This document shows, piece after piece, positions 48,505 through 57,835 of a stretch of DNA of 64,000 nucleotides. The stretch is from Corynebacterium hylobatis. Its GTDB lineage: Bacteria; Actinomycetota; Actinomycetes; Mycobacteriales; Mycobacteriaceae. Each line of letters opens with the position of its first letter. The stretch's first letter is position 1. Under the pieces are notes generated by a model, which was not told the origin of the DNA, did not search any database, and saw nothing but the letters and a program-made list of their open reading frames with translations. The translations under genes and the position numbers were made by a program. Location: assembly GCF_003955685.1 (NCBI RefSeq), contig NZ_RXHJ01000014.1, positions 1-64,000 of the forward strand, in the 5' to 3' direction.

Positions 48505-49033
48505 GGGGTGTTGATGGAGCTATGTGATTCTGTGTGAGTCCTTCCATTGTTACCCAACGCCGCTGCTGCATGTCCATCTCCGGAGATTGCAGTTCGGTGT
48601 CTCTGTGGACCGGCCAGGCCCACCCCCGTCGGGTGTATCCGGGTGGTCCTGCAGCACCACCCGGCAAATGCCCCGGTGGCTGCGGCAAAAATCCCACTGT
48701 TGTTATTTCAGGTGCCCCCGCGGGACTACCTGAGACGCACCGGCGGGTCAATTTGTTCGACCACGCCGGAATCGCGTAGTCTGTGATGGTCTGTCACACC
48801 GCCGGATGCACCCTTATTCCAGGGACGCGCCGACGGATGTGCGTGAGAGCAGCGTCAGCACCGAATCTTCGGGCCGCGGCACACCAGTCGCGCGTCTGTG
48901 CCGGCCTGCGCGCCACCTAGGGCAGGACATGATCCATTCCGGTTCCGTCCACAGAGGCACTCACACCGTCAAAACATAATTCAGCGGCTGACCGGTCCCG
49001 TCCGGCCCGCCGCCTCACACAGAGGAGAACACC
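48505..49033. other. dnaA-rpmH spacer
   Basis: About 530 bases without a convincing gene lie upstream of rpmH, including the rpmH promoter at 48753-48782. The rest is a long rpmH leader (about 240 bases) with no structure that I recognise. Confidence 0.5.
48753..48782 (+). promoter_or_regulatory. rpmH operon promoter
   Basis: TTGTTC (48753-48758) and TAGTCT (48777-48782) with an 18-base spacer lie about 250 bases before the rpmH start. Confidence 0.5.
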
Positions 49034-49177
49034 GTGGCAAAGGGCAAGCGGACGTTCCAGCCGAACAACCGTCGTCGCGCACGCGTGCACGGCTTCCGTA
49101 TCCGTATGCGCACCCGTGCAGGTCGCGCCATCGTCTCGGCACGTCGTCGCCGGGGCCGCGCCAAGCTGACCGCTTAA
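49034..49177 (+). CDS. rpmH: 50S ribosomal protein L34
   Basis: The 47-residue, very basic protein reads [33 protein letters not shown] and ends KLTA, the universal L34 pattern. The GTG start follows AGAGGAG by 7 bases. It is the first gene of rpmH-rnpA-yidD-yidC and is divergent from dnaA across the origin segment, the standard bacterial layout. Confidence 0.96.
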   Translation: MAKGKRTFQPNNRRRARVHGFRIRMRTRAGRAIVSARRRRGRAKLTA

Positions 49178-49190
49178 AGCAGCTGCAGCG

Positions 49191-49559
49191 GTGCTACCGA
49201 AGCGGCACAAGTTCACGTCGCCCGCCGATTTCGGCCGGACGATCAAACGTGGACGCCGCGCAGGTACCCGCACCGTCGTGGTCCACATGCTGGACCGCAA
49301 CGCCGGGCCCGACGCCGGTATCGCCCAGCAGGGCGGTCCCCGCGTCGGGCTCATCGTCTCCAAGTCCGTCGGGAACGCCGTGATCCGTCACCGCACCTCC
49401 CGACGGCTTCGGCATGTCTGCGCCGGGCTGTTCGAACTGGTGCCGGCCTCCACCGATCTGGTCGTCCGGGCGCTACCCCCGTCGGGTGCGGCATCGTCGG
49501 CCGATCTGGAGCGTGACATCCGGAAGGCGTTGAGGAGACTGGGGCTCGCGGATGCGTGA
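49191..49559 (+). CDS. rnpA: ribonuclease P protein component
   Basis: The 122-residue basic protein has the RnpA fold: [46 protein letters not shown] with the conserved RNA-binding RNR-like segment. It binds the RNase P RNA and helps tRNA 5'-end maturation. It starts at GTG 13 bases after rpmH, and its last 8 bases overlap the yidD start. Confidence 0.94.
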   Translation: MLPKRHKFTSPADFGRTIKRGRRAGTRTVVVHMLDRNAGPDAGIAQQGGPRVGLIVSKSVGNAVIRHRTSRRLRHVCAGLFELVPASTDLVVRALPPSGAASSADLERDIRKALRRLGLADA

Positions 49560-49818
49560 GCCCTCCCCCGCCGCCCGCGGTCTCGAGGCCGCGATTTCGT
49601 TCTACCAAAAGTACCTGTCGCCCCTTAAGATGGGGTCGACCTGCCGTTTCGAACCAACGTGCAGTGCCTATGCTCTCGACGCCGTACGCGGTCACGGGGC
49701 TCTGAAAGGTGCTGTCATGGCGCTGGCGCGGCTGAGCAAGTGCGGCCCCTGGCATCCGGGCGGGTACGACCCCGTGCCGGGTGCGGACCTGACACCAACT
49801 GACACCAAGGAGTCCTGA
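49552..49818 (+). CDS. yidD: membrane protein insertion efficiency factor YidD
   Basis: The 88-residue protein has the YidD (DUF37) pattern: [32 protein letters not shown], with cysteines in CRFEPTCS, and HPGGYDPVP. It helps YidC-mediated insertion. It overlaps rnpA by 8 bases and is 6 bases upstream of yidC. Confidence 0.94.
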   Translation: MREPSPAARGLEAAISFYQKYLSPLKMGSTCRFEPTCSAYALDAVRGHGALKGAVMALARLSKCGPWHPGGYDPVPGADLTPTDTKES

Positions 49819-49824
49819 CACACA

Positions 49825-50790
49825 GTGCTCAACTTCATCTACTGGCCGATCTCGGCCGTCCTGTGGTTCTGGCACAAGGTCTTCAGCTTTGTGCTCGATC
49901 CTGGCCTCGGCATCACCTGGGTGCTGTCGATCATCTTCCTGACCTTCACGGTCAAGGCCATCATGTTCAAGCCGACCATGAACCAGCTGCGCTCGGGCAG
50001 GAAGATGCAGGAAATGCAGCCGAAGATGGCTGAGATCCGCAGCAAGTACAAGAACGACCAGACCAAAATGATGGAGGAGACGCGCAAGCTCCAGAAGGAG
50101 ATGGGCGTCAACCCGGTCCTCGGCTGCCTGCCGATGCTCGTCCAGATCCCCGTCTTCATCGGCCTGTTCCACGTCCTGCGCTCCTTCAACCGCACCGGTG
50201 AGGGCGTGGGCCAGCTGGGTCTGTCGATCGAGGAGAACTACAACACCCCGAACTACATCTTCGGTGTCGAGGACGTGCAGTCCTTCATGGACGCCACGTT
50301 CTTCGGTGTCCCGCTCTCCGCCTACATCTCCATGCCCGCCGACATGTACTCGGCGTTCCCCAACGTCGACTTCACCCGCATGGACACCATCCTGGTGGCT
50401 GTCCCGCTGGTGCTCATCATCGCCGTGGCGACCCACTTCAACGCCCGCATGTCCATCGACCGCCAGAAGCAGCGCATCGCCTCCGGCAGGCAGGCGGCCC
50501 CGACCGGCGACAACGCCGAGATGATGGCCATGCAGATGGGCATGATGAACAAGATGATGCTGTGGATCATGCCCGCCACCATCCTGTTCACCGGCTTCCT
50601 GTGGCACATCGGTCTGCTGTTCTACATGGTTTCCAACAACATCTGGACCTTCTTCCAGCAGCGCTACCTCTTCCAGAAGATGGACCAAGAAGAGGAGGCC
50701 GAGGAGGAGGCACGCAAGGCACTCAAGCGCACCACCGCTCCCGCACCCGGCGCCCGTGCCGGCTCAAAGAAGAAGCGCAAGAAGGACTGA
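49825..50790 (+). CDS. yidC: membrane protein insertase YidC
   Basis: The 321-residue YidC/Oxa1 protein has an N-terminal helix, a YidC core with MNQLRSGRKMQEMQPKMAEI and LGCLPMLVQIPVFIGLFHVLRSF, and a basic tail (KRTTAPAPGARAGSKKKRKKD) that can contact ribosomes. It inserts membrane proteins with or without SecYEG. The GTG start is preceded by AAGGAG 10 bases upstream. No jag (khpB) gene follows. Confidence 0.95.
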   Translation: MLNFIYWPISAVLWFWHKVFSFVLDPGLGITWVLSIIFLTFTVKAIMFKPTMNQLRSGRKMQEMQPKMAEIRSKYKNDQTKMMEETRKLQKEMGVNPVLGCLPMLVQIPVFIGLFHVLRSFNRTGEGVGQLGLSIEENYNTPNYIFGVEDVQSFMDATFFGVPLSAYISMPADMYSAFPNVDFTRMDTILVAVPLVLIIAVATHFNARMSIDRQKQRIASGRQAAPTGDNAEMMAMQMGMMNKMMLWIMPATILFTGFLWHIGLLFYMVSNNIWTFFQQRYLFQKMDQEEEAEEEARKALKRTTAPAPGARAGSKKKRKKD

Positions 50791-50818
50791 GCCCCTGCTC
50801 CACCGCAGCACCACCTGT

Positions 50819-50857
50819 ACAGCCACCGCGTTCCCGCCCCGGGAACCCGGTGGCTGT
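50819..50857 (+). terminator. hairpin between yidC and rsmG
   Basis: The dyad ACAGCCACCG...CGGTGGCTGT has an inner GTTCCCG-CCCC-GGGAAC stem. No T-run follows; TATCGT at 50856-50861 may be part of an rsmG promoter. Confidence 0.6.
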
Positions 50858-50870
50858 ATCGTTATGAATC

Positions 50871-51524
50871 ATGAGCGAGACCCCTGAGCTGGCACCCGCA
50901 CCCGCCGCCGCAGCCGAAGTCTTCGGTGAGCGTCTGCCCCTGGCCGAGGCCTACCACCGGTCCCTTGCCACCGACGGTTCCACCCGTGGCTTCATCGGCC
51001 CCCGGGAGGTTCCCCGTCTGTGGGACCGGCACATCCTCAACTGCGCCGTCATCGGCGAGGTCATGGAGGCCGGTGCCAGTATCGCGGACGTCGGCTCCGG
51101 GGCGGGCCTGCCGGGCATCCCCCTGGCCATCGCCCGCCCCGACCTGCGTATCACGCTCATCGAGCCGCTGCTCAAGCGTTCCGTCTACCTCGCCGAGGTC
51201 GTCGAGCTGCTCGGCCTGGACAACGTCACCGTCATCCGGGGCCGGGCCGAAGAGAAGTCCGTGCGCCAGGCCCTGGGCACAGGTGTGGACCTCGTCACCT
51301 CCCGGGCGGTGGCCCCGCTGGGTAAACTCGCCGGCTGGTCCCTGCCGTTGGTGAGAGTGGGCGGGGCCATGGTGGCGATGAAGGGTTCCTCCGTCACGGA
51401 GGAACTCGAACGCGATGCCGCCCTCATCCGCCGGACCGGCGGTGGCAGGGCGGAGATCCTCACCGTCGGCGCGCAGCACCTCGCCGAGCCTACGACGGTT
51501 ATTCGTATCCCGCGGGTGCACTAA
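50871..51524 (+). CDS. rsmG: 16S rRNA (guanine527-N7)-methyltransferase
   Basis: The 217-residue RsmG/GidB has the SAM-binding [16 protein letters not shown] and [12 protein letters not shown]. It methylates G527 of 16S rRNA in the 530 loop; loss can give low-level streptomycin resistance in related bacteria. It starts at ATG 50871 with no clear ribosome-binding site, and leads into parA 19 bases later. Confidence 0.93.
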   Translation: MSETPELAPAPAAAAEVFGERLPLAEAYHRSLATDGSTRGFIGPREVPRLWDRHILNCAVIGEVMEAGASIADVGSGAGLPGIPLAIARPDLRITLIEPLLKRSVYLAEVVELLGLDNVTVIRGRAEEKSVRQALGTGVDLVTSRAVAPLGKLAGWSLPLVRVGGAMVAMKGSSVTEELERDAALIRRTGGGRAEILTVGAQHLAEPTTVIRIPRVH

Positions 51525-51542
51525 CATGGGGGAAACCAGCAA

Positions 51543-52466
51543 TTGAAGAATGTGATTCAGGAAGAGGTCAGGTCGCAAGCAATGGTTGACCAACTGCCGA
51601 AGCCGGAAGCGCCGCGTCTGATCACCGTCGCCAACCAGAAGGGTGGCGTCGGCAAGACCACGAGCTCCGTCAACCTGGCGTCGGGTCTGGCGATGCTGGG
51701 CTCGAAGGTTCTCGTCATCGACCTGGACCCGCAGGGCAACGCCTCCACCGCCCTGGGTGTCGAGCACCGCGCCGGCACCACCTCCAGCTATGAGCTGCTC
51801 ATCGGTGAGGCCTCCGCGGAGGAGGCCATCCAGCAGTCCACGGCCCACGAGAACCTGTTCTGCATCCCGGCGACCATCGACCTGGCGGGTGCGGAAATCG
51901 AGCTGGTCAGTCTCGTCCGCCGCGAGTACCGCCTCCACGACGCCCTCCGGAACTCCAGTTTCCTCGAGAAGAACGACTTCGACTACGTCCTCATCGACTG
52001 CCCGCCGTCACTGGGTCTGCTGACCATCAACGCGATGACCGCCGTGGACGAGGTCCTCATCCCCATCCAGTGCGAGTATTACGCCCTGGAGGGTGTGGGC
52101 CAGCTGCTCAACAACATCTCCATGATCAGGCAGCACCTGAACCCCAACCTGCACATTTCGGCGATCCTGCTGACTATGTACGATGCACGCACTAAGCTCT
52201 CGGAGCAGGTGGCCACCGAGGTCCGTGAGCACTTCGGGGATGTCGTTCTGGGTAACATCATCCCCCGGTCGATCAAGGTCTCCGAGGCCCCCGGTTTCGG
52301 CCAGTCCGTCCTGAACTACGACCCCACCTCCCGGGGTGCCGCCGCCTATTTTGATGCGGTCATCGAGTTCGCCACCCGTGGTGACTACCAGCCTGTCGAG
52401 GCCACCGGTCCCATCGGCGTCAGTCCGGAGACGGCCAAGCGGCTTGCCGCAGAAGCAGAAAGGTAA
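51543..52466 (+). CDS. parA: chromosome-partition ATPase ParA
   Basis: The 307-residue Walker-type ATPase has the deviant Walker [17 protein letters not shown], the A' motif [12 protein letters not shown], and IDCPPSLG. It moves ParB-parS complexes apart. The start at TTG 51543 gives a 15-residue leader before the conserved core; an internal ATG at 51582 ([11 protein letters not shown]) is an alternative that fits usual corynebacterial lengths. Confidence 0.93.
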   Translation: MKNVIQEEVRSQAMVDQLPKPEAPRLITVANQKGGVGKTTSSVNLASGLAMLGSKVLVIDLDPQGNASTALGVEHRAGTTSSYELLIGEASAEEAIQQSTAHENLFCIPATIDLAGAEIELVSLVRREYRLHDALRNSSFLEKNDFDYVLIDCPPSLGLLTINAMTAVDEVLIPIQCEYYALEGVGQLLNNISMIRQHLNPNLHISAILLTMYDARTKLSEQVATEVREHFGDVVLGNIIPRSIKVSEAPGFGQSVLNYDPTSRGAAAYFDAVIEFATRGDYQPVEATGPIGVSPETAKRLAAEAER

Positions 52467-52471
52467 GTGCC

Positions 52472-53698
52472 ATCAACCAGGAAATTCGGAAGGGCGGCCT
52501 CGGTCGCGGTCTCGCCGCCCTGATTCCCTCCGGCCCCGCCCCCAGCACCCTGAAGTTCGGTGAAGGTCCGAAGCTCGGAGCCGTCCCCAAGCCCGGGGAC
52601 AGCCCGAAGCCTGCGGATGACACGAAGGCGGAGGAGACCCCGAAGCGCCCGGACCGCGAGGACCATGAGGAGCGTGCCGAGGGCGCGAAGCGCAGTCACA
52701 GCGCGAAGATGCGGGACGACGGCCCCCGTCTCGGCGACAGCGCCGCGGATGTGATCCTCGGTGGCACCAGGGGTGCGCGCGGCCAGGAGAAGCTGCGGTC
52801 GGTACCGGGCGCCCCCGCCCCGGAGGCCGTCCGTGGCACGGTGCGCGAGCCGGGCCAGAAGGCTGCTGAGAAGCCCCCCGTGGACGTCGGCGCCACCTAC
52901 CGGGAGATCCCCATCGCGGAGATCGTCCCCAATCCGCAGCAGCCGCGCCACACCTTCGACGAGGAGGCGCTGGCCGAACTCGTCCACTCCATCCGCGAGT
53001 TCGGCCTCATGCAGCCGATCGTGGTCCGTCAGGCGGAGACGGGTTATGAGCTCATCATGGGTGAGCGTCGCTGGCGGGCCGCCGGACGCGCGGGGTTGAA
53101 GACCATACCGGCCATCGTCCGCGACACCGACGACGGCGCCATGCTGCGCGACGCTCTGCTGGAGAACATCCACCGGGTGCAGCTCAACCCGCTGGAAGAG
53201 GCCGCCGCCTACCAGCAGCTGCTTGAGGAGTTCGACGTCACCCAGGCCGAACTCGCCGGACGCCTCGGCCGTTCCCGTCCGGTGATCACCAACACCATCC
53301 GCCTGCTGGCCCTGCCTGTGCCGGTTCAGCGCCGGGTGGCCGCCGGGGTGCTCTCCGCCGGCCATGCGCGCGCACTGCTGGGACTCAAGCTCGGTGAGAA
53401 CACCGCAGAGGCGCAGGAGGAGCTGGCCGGACGCATCATCGCCGAGGGCCTGTCCGTGCGCGCCACGGAGGAAGCCGTCACCCTGCTCAACCGCGGGGAG
53501 GGTGCCCCGGAGCGTAAACCGGTGGAACCGGCCCCGCAGCCGGAGCTGCTCACCCGCGCGGCCGACCGTCTCGGTGACGTGTGGGACACGAAGGTGACCG
53601 TCACCATGGGCAAGCGGAAGGGCCGCATGGTGGTGGAGTTCGGCGATCCGGAGGATTTCGAACGTATCCTCTCCCTGATCGAAGGACGCGACGACTAG
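52472..53698 (+). CDS. parB: chromosome-partition protein ParB, apparent ATC start
   Basis: The protein is about 408 residues. It begins [22 protein letters not shown], a conserved ParB N-terminus that binds ParA, then a charged linker and the ParB CTP/parS domain ([31 protein letters not shown], helix-turn-helix [19 protein letters not shown]) and a C-terminal dimer domain. No ATG, GTG or TTG is present in frame before [13 protein letters not shown] at 52472 stands 9 bases after GAAAGG. An internal ATG at 52709 would remove the N-terminal ParA-contact motif. Confidence 0.9.
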   Translation: MNQEIRKGGLGRGLAALIPSGPAPSTLKFGEGPKLGAVPKPGDSPKPADDTKAEETPKRPDREDHEERAEGAKRSHSAKMRDDGPRLGDSAADVILGGTRGARGQEKLRSVPGAPAPEAVRGTVREPGQKAAEKPPVDVGATYREIPIAEIVPNPQQPRHTFDEEALAELVHSIREFGLMQPIVVRQAETGYELIMGERRWRAAGRAGLKTIPAIVRDTDDGAMLRDALLENIHRVQLNPLEEAAAYQQLLEEFDVTQAELAGRLGRSRPVITNTIRLLALPVPVQRRVAAGVLSAGHARALLGLKLGENTAEAQEELAGRIIAEGLSVRATEEAVTLLNRGEGAPERKPVEPAPQPELLTRAADRLGDVWDTKVTVTMGKRKGRMVVEFGDPEDFERILSLIEGRDD

Positions 53699-53710
53699 GA
53701 GGCGCCGGCC

Positions 53711-54373
53711 GTGTTCGCCAGAGTGAACCCCCTCAGCCCGGATGCGCTCAGCAGTATCCATCCGCAGGCCGGGCGCAGCATATTCTGGGAACTGGACCCC
53801 GATGCCGCGGCGGTCGTGCAGGCCTCCGGGGATCCCGGCTTCGAGAAGGAGGCGTGGCTGACCACCACGCTCCTGGAGTACGGCCCCTGCGGCTTCTCCC
53901 TCGAGCGCAGCAGCCGCGAACGCGCCGTCGCCACGGTCCTGTTCTGCTCACGGGAGAACGCCCCCGGTGCCGGACAGCTGCCCACCGCGCCCGTCTCCGA
54001 GGATGCGGAGGTGCTCACCTCCCTGTTCATCGATCCGGGATTCGCGGGCATCGGGCTGGAGTCGGTGCTTCTCGACGCCGCCATCATGTCGCTCGTCGAA
54101 CGCGAGGCGCAGGCCGTCGAGGCCTTCGGTTGGCACACCGACTTCTTCGCCCGCGCAGACGTCGATGAACTCCTGGAGGGTCCCGTGGGCGGTATTCTGC
54201 GCTCGGCCTCCGAGATCGGCCTGATGTCCGTGTCGATCCTCGAGTCCGCCGGCTTCAGGATTATCGCGGACCACCCGGTGCTCCCCCGCCTGCGTCTTGA
54301 TCTACCACCCCAGCAGTCACTGCTCAGTGCCGCCGGCCTGGAACTGCTCTACGGGAACATGGCGGTTACCTGA
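53711..54373 (+). CDS. GNAT-family acetyltransferase-like protein
   Basis: The 220-residue protein has a C-terminal GNAT-like half: EVLTSLFIDPGFAGIGLESVLLDAAI resembles the acetyl-CoA loop, and AVEAFGWHTD follows. An orthologue stands between parB and cwlM in mycobacteria, so the position is conserved. Its substrate is unknown. The GTG start follows AGGAGG by 6 bases, and the gene is 12 bases after parB. Confidence 0.78.
   Translation: MFARVNPLSPDALSSIHPQAGRSIFWELDPDAAAVVQASGDPGFEKEAWLTTTLLEYGPCGFSLERSSRERAVATVLFCSRENAPGAGQLPTAPVSEDAEVLTSLFIDPGFAGIGLESVLLDAAIMSLVEREAQAVEAFGWHTDFFARADVDELLEGPVGGILRSASEIGLMSVSILESAGFRIIADHPVLPRLRLDLPPQQSLLSAAGLELLYGNMAVT
54067..54079 (+). repeat. dispersed 13-mer GCTTCTCGACGCC
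   Basis: Exact copy, sense inside the GNAT gene. Confidence 0.8.
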
Positions 54374-54392
54374 CAAGGGCGGAAGATACGGA

Positions 54393-54488
54393 GGCGTCGT
54401 CATATGTCACATCAACAAATTATTTCGCCCCTGACGAACTGGGGCTATACGGAAAAATATGCTTGTTGATGTGACATATGACGACGCC
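54393..54488. repeat. perfect 26-bp inverted repeat between convergent genes
   Basis: The arms 54393-54418 and 54463-54488 are exact complements (outer end GGCGTCGTCATATG, inner end CACATCAACAA) and enclose a 44-base loop with its own GCCCC-N9-GGGGC stem. It lies between the GNAT and cwlM stops. It may be a bidirectional terminator, but there is no T-run and it is unusually long. Confidence 0.9.
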
Positions 54489-54497
54489 ACGGAACAC

Positions 54498-55667
54498 TCA
54501 GCCCAGCTCGGCCTGCAGCAGCTCCGAGAACTTGTAGGTGCCGGTCGGCTGGTCATCCCGGTCGAGGAGGTAGAGACGCTTCACAGCCACCACGACAGAT
54601 TCGGCGATGTCGTCCCGCACGGCCGGGTCAGTCAGGCGGGCGACATCCTCCGGGTTGGAGAGATAACCGGCGATCAGCTCCACCGTAGGGGCCTGTGTCA
54701 GGCGCAGCAGATCCCAGGTGCGGGCGTGGGTGCCGCAGTTCTGGAAGTCGGTGCGGGCGACGATCTCGCGTTGGATGTAGCCGGAGAGTGATTCCCCGGT
54801 CAGGGAGCTGTTGCCGGTATCCGAACCGAAGTAGAAGGTGGCCACGCCGTGGGCCTTCTCGTTCGGGTACTTGTCCGCCTGGACGGAGATGACCAGGTCG
54901 GCACCGAAGGCGTTGGCGATCTCGGCACGTGCTGTGGCGGAGGGGTCGTCCATGCGGGGACGGGACTTTATCGTCTCCATGCCGGCGGCGATCATGCGCC
55001 CCTCGATGCGGGAGGCGAGATCCCAGATGATCTCTTCCTCGGTGATCTCCCCGTGCAGACCACGCACTATCCGGCCCTTGTTCACGCCACCCAGGGCGGG
55101 GTCGATCACCACCCGTTTGCCGGCGAGCTTGGGGCCGGCGTTGCGGACCTGCTCGCGTTCCCGGATGGCCAGGGGGCTACCGCCGGTGATACGCCTGCCC
55201 AGCAGCTTCAGGGCACGGATCGTGTCGGGGCCGCAGACCCCGTCGTCCTGGAGTCCGGAGTTCAGCTGGAAGGCCGCCAGTGCCTCGTGGGTGCAGCGGC
55301 CGAAGTGGCCGTCGATGCGGTGGGAATAGAAGCCCAGCTCCTGGAGCTGATCCTGGAGCTGGGAGACATCGTCGCCGACGAGTTCGTTGTTCGGCTGGTA
55401 GGACAGTACGCGGGCACCGAGCTGGTAGGAGGCGTGGCGCAGTTCCCGCAGGGTCATCTCGTCGATGTGGCCCGAGGGGACGATGCCGCGGGACTGCTGG
55501 AAGGCCTTGAGAACCTCGGCGAGTGCGGCGTCGAAAAGCTTGTCCTCCTCCGCGTACTTGTCGGAGAGGTCGGCCTCGTAGCCGGGCAGCAGGCCCAGCC
55601 GCGCCAGGGTGGAGCGTGCCTCCGCCACCCTCGGGCTGCGGTCACCGACACGAAAAGTCATGGTCAC
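54498..55667 (-). CDS. cwlM: CwlM, inactive amidase regulating peptidoglycan precursor supply
   Basis: The 389-residue protein has two peptidoglycan-binding domains (about 10-85 and 95-170) and an amidase_3 domain from about 180. In active amidases the zinc motif reads DPGHGG; here it is VVIDPALGG, so the zinc-binding His is absent. Mycobacterial CwlM is also inactive and, when phosphorylated by PknB, activates MurA. PknB and FhaA, its partners, are in this window. No signal peptide is present, which agrees with a cytoplasmic role. Confidence 0.9.
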   Translation of the reverse strand: MTMTFRVGDRSPRVAEARSTLARLGLLPGYEADLSDKYAEEDKLFDAALAEVLKAFQQSRGIVPSGHIDEMTLRELRHASYQLGARVLSYQPNNELVGDDVSQLQDQLQELGFYSHRIDGHFGRCTHEALAAFQLNSGLQDDGVCGPDTIRALKLLGRRITGGSPLAIREREQVRNAGPKLAGKRVVIDPALGGVNKGRIVRGLHGEITEEEIIWDLASRIEGRMIAAGMETIKSRPRMDDPSATARAEIANAFGADLVISVQADKYPNEKAHGVATFYFGSDTGNSSLTGESLSGYIQREIVARTDFQNCGTHARTWDLLRLTQAPTVELIAGYLSNPEDVARLTDPAVRDDIAESVVVAVKRLYLLDRDDQPTGTYKFSELLQAELG

Positions 55668-55755
55668 GACGCTCCTTCCAGGGTCAGATAAACCAGATCT
55701 TATCCGAACCGTCGAGAGTCGGTCGGTACTGTTTTATCGATCCCAACGGTACCAG

Positions 55756-56079
55756 CTACATCAGTGGTTCCAGCTTCGCCATGATGTGGGAACGCGGGCG
55801 AACCCCCACGAACTCGTCGATCTTCTCGCCATCCTTGAAGAACAGCACGGCAGGGATGGACATGATCTGGAACATGGCACCCAGGGTGCGCTGCTCGTCC
55901 ACGTTGACCTTGGCGACAGTGACCTGCTCGCCCAATTCCTCCGCTACCTCCTCAATGATGGGGCCGAGCTTCTTGCACGGGCCACACCACTCGGCCCAGA
56001 AATCGACGATGACGGGCTTGTCGGACTCGACGACGATCTCCCGGAAATTCTCCTGGGTGACCTCAATGACCTTGCTCAT
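55756..56079 (-). CDS. trxA: thioredoxin
   Basis: The 107-residue thioredoxin has the active site DFWAEWCGPCKK and the cis-Pro loop IMSIPAVLFF. It reduces protein disulfides using electrons from TrxB encoded 31 bases upstream. The start at 56079 has AAGGAG 7 bases before it; the longer frame has no similarity. Called trxC in mycobacteria. Confidence 0.95.
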   Translation of the reverse strand: MSKVIEVTQENFREIVVESDKPVIVDFWAEWCGPCKKLGPIIEEVAEELGEQVTVAKVNVDEQRTLGAMFQIMSIPAVLFFKDGEKIDEFVGVRPRSHIMAKLEPLM

Positions 56080-56110
56080 GTGATTCTCCTTACTGGTCGG
56101 TGTTGATCGG

Positions 56111-57058
56111 TTAGAGAGCGGCGAGATAGTGCTCGGCGTCGGTGGCGGCGCGGCAGCCGGAACCAGCGGCGGTGATGGCCTGCTGGTAGTGGTCGTCGAC
56201 CAGGTCACCGCAGGCGAAGACACCCGGGACCGAGGTGGCGGTGGAGGGCTCGTCGACCTTGACGTAACCGCCCTCCTTCAGCTCGATCTGGCCACCCAGG
56301 AACCCGGAGCGCGGGTCATGGCCGATGGCCACGAACATGGCGGCGACCGGCAGTTCGCTCAGCTCACCGGTGACGGTGTCGCGCAACATGACGCCCGCGA
56401 CCTTGTTCTGGTTGTCCCCGGTGCCCTCGATGACGTGGTCGACGACCTTGTTCAGGGCGAAGTCGATCTTCTCGTTGGCGCGGGCACGCTCGAGCATGAT
56501 GGCGGAGGCGCTGAAACCCTCCCGGCGGTGGATGAGAGTGACCTTGTCGGCGAATTTGGTCAGGAACGTGGCCTCCTCCATGGCGGAGTCACCGCCGCCG
56601 ACGACGGCGATCTCGGCGCCCTTGAAGAAGAAGCCGTCACAGGTCGCACAGGTGGACACGCCACGGCCCATGAGCTTGTCCTCACCCGGCACGCCCAGCA
56701 GACGGGCGGCCGCGCCGGTGGCCAGGATGATGGTCCGGGCCAGGTGGACCTCATCGCCCACGTGGACCTTCTTCACGTCGCCCTCGAGTTCGACGGAGTC
56801 GACCAGTTCCATGCGCATGTCCGAACCGAAGCGCTCGGCCTGGGCACGCATCTCCATCATGAGGTCAGGACCCATGATGCCGTCCTTGAAACCCGGGAAG
56901 TTCTCCACGTCGGTCGTGTTCATCAGCGCTCCGCCGTACTCGTAGCCCTCGAAGACGAGTGGCTTGAGCTCCGCGCGGGCGGCGTAGACGGCGGCGGTGT
57001 AGGCGGCCGGGCCGGAACCGATGATGATCACGTCGTGGATGGTGTCCTGGGCGGTCAT
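56111..57058 (-). CDS. trxB: thioredoxin reductase
   Basis: The 315-residue low-molecular-weight flavoprotein has the FAD motif [12 protein letters not shown], the redox pair [10 protein letters not shown] (CATC) and the NADPH motif [12 protein letters not shown]. It transfers electrons from NADPH to thioredoxin. It is in the sigM-trxB-trxA order on the minus strand. Confidence 0.95.
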   Translation of the reverse strand: MTAQDTIHDVIIIGSGPAAYTAAVYAARAELKPLVFEGYEYGGALMNTTDVENFPGFKDGIMGPDLMMEMRAQAERFGSDMRMELVDSVELEGDVKKVHVGDEVHLARTIILATGAAARLLGVPGEDKLMGRGVSTCATCDGFFFKGAEIAVVGGGDSAMEEATFLTKFADKVTLIHRREGFSASAIMLERARANEKIDFALNKVVDHVIEGTGDNQNKVAGVMLRDTVTGELSELPVAAMFVAIGHDPRSGFLGGQIELKEGGYVKVDEPSTATSVPGVFACGDLVDDHYQQAITAAGSGCRAATDAEHYLAAL

Positions 57059-57129
57059 GAATTCTCCTGCGGTATTCGGGTGATGTCACCCCGAGTCTAG
57101 TTTCCCGGCTCAGCGGGCTCACTCCATGG

Positions 57130-57720
57130 TCAACGTCCGCCCCGCGAGGAACATTCCGCCAGCAGTTCCGAACGCAGCATCTCACGTGCCCGGGAACGCC
57201 GCGACTTGATGGTCCCCGGCTGCACACCCTCCCGCTCGGCGACGTGGCTGACGCTGTAACCCTCGACGTCGATGAGCCACAGTGCGGTGCGCTGGTCGGG
57301 GCGCAGGCGGGCCAGCGACTCCTCCAGCTGCAGCAGCTTGTCCCGCTCCCCGATCGGGTCGATCGCCAGGTGCGGATTGATGTCGTGGGGCAGGGCGTCG
57401 TCGTCGAGTGTGGTGACCTCGATCTGCCGGCGGTGGTTCCGGAAGTCCCAGCCGGAGTTCATGACCAGGCGGTGCAGCCAGGTGCTCAGCGAGGACTCGT
57501 GGCGCCAGGTGTGCAGGTTGCAGCTGGCCTTGAACAACGCCTCCTGCAGGATGTCCTGCGCATCGTCCTCGTTATGGCCGTATTTCCGCGCGACCCACAG
57601 CAGCCGCGCCCGGTGGCGCTCCACGATCTCGGTGAAGGCGCGCAGGTCGCCGCCGATGAAATTCTCGACGAGCCGTCCGTCGGTGTGTGCCAATTTTCCC
57701 CCCGGAAATTTCGCTGACAC
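57130..57720 (-). CDS. sigM: ECF sigma factor SigM
   Basis: The 196-residue ECF sigma factor has region 2 (FTEIVERHRARLLWVARKYGHNEDDAQDILQEALFKA) and region 4 (LRPDQRTALWLIDVEGYSVSHVAEREGVQPGTIKSRRSRAREML). In corynebacteria SigM responds to disulfide stress and drives trxB-trxA. In mycobacteria an anti-sigma gene (rsmA) lies next to sigM; here only 71 bases separate sigM and trxB, so none is present at this locus. The GTG start at 57720 is the best fit. Confidence 0.9.
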   Translation of the reverse strand: MSAKFPGGKLAHTDGRLVENFIGGDLRAFTEIVERHRARLLWVARKYGHNEDDAQDILQEALFKASCNLHTWRHESSLSTWLHRLVMNSGWDFRNHRRQIEVTTLDDDALPHDINPHLAIDPIGERDKLLQLEESLARLRPDQRTALWLIDVEGYSVSHVAEREGVQPGTIKSRRSRAREMLRSELLAECSSRGGR

Positions 57721-57760
57721 CCATATTGGACCCCACCGCCGACCGCTGCGCTGGACAGGG

Positions 57761-57794
57761 GGCGACGGTGCCCACTGCAGTGGGCACCGTCGCC
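57761..57794. repeat. perfect 34-bp palindrome upstream of sigM
   Basis: The half-site GGCGACGGTGCCCACTG is followed directly by its complement with no spacer. It lies between the HNH gene stop (57836) and the sigM start (57720). It may be the HNH terminator, though no T-run follows on the minus strand. Confidence 0.85.
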
Positions 57795-57807
57795 GCCTTC
57801 AGGGGGT

Positions 57808-57820
57808 GCTTCTCGACGCC
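57808..57820 (+). repeat. dispersed 13-mer GCTTCTCGACGCC
   Basis: Exact copy, intergenic just past the HNH gene stop. One-mismatch copies lie at 17007, 32664, 46517 (-) and 62566. Confidence 0.8.
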
Positions 57821-57835
57821 GCTTCCGCGCGGGCC

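Noticed and set aside
50791..50870. Possible missing jag/khpB gene between yidC and rsmG
   Set aside because: Only 80 bases with a hairpin lie there; absence at this place may well be normal for this genus, so it is not reported as a finding.
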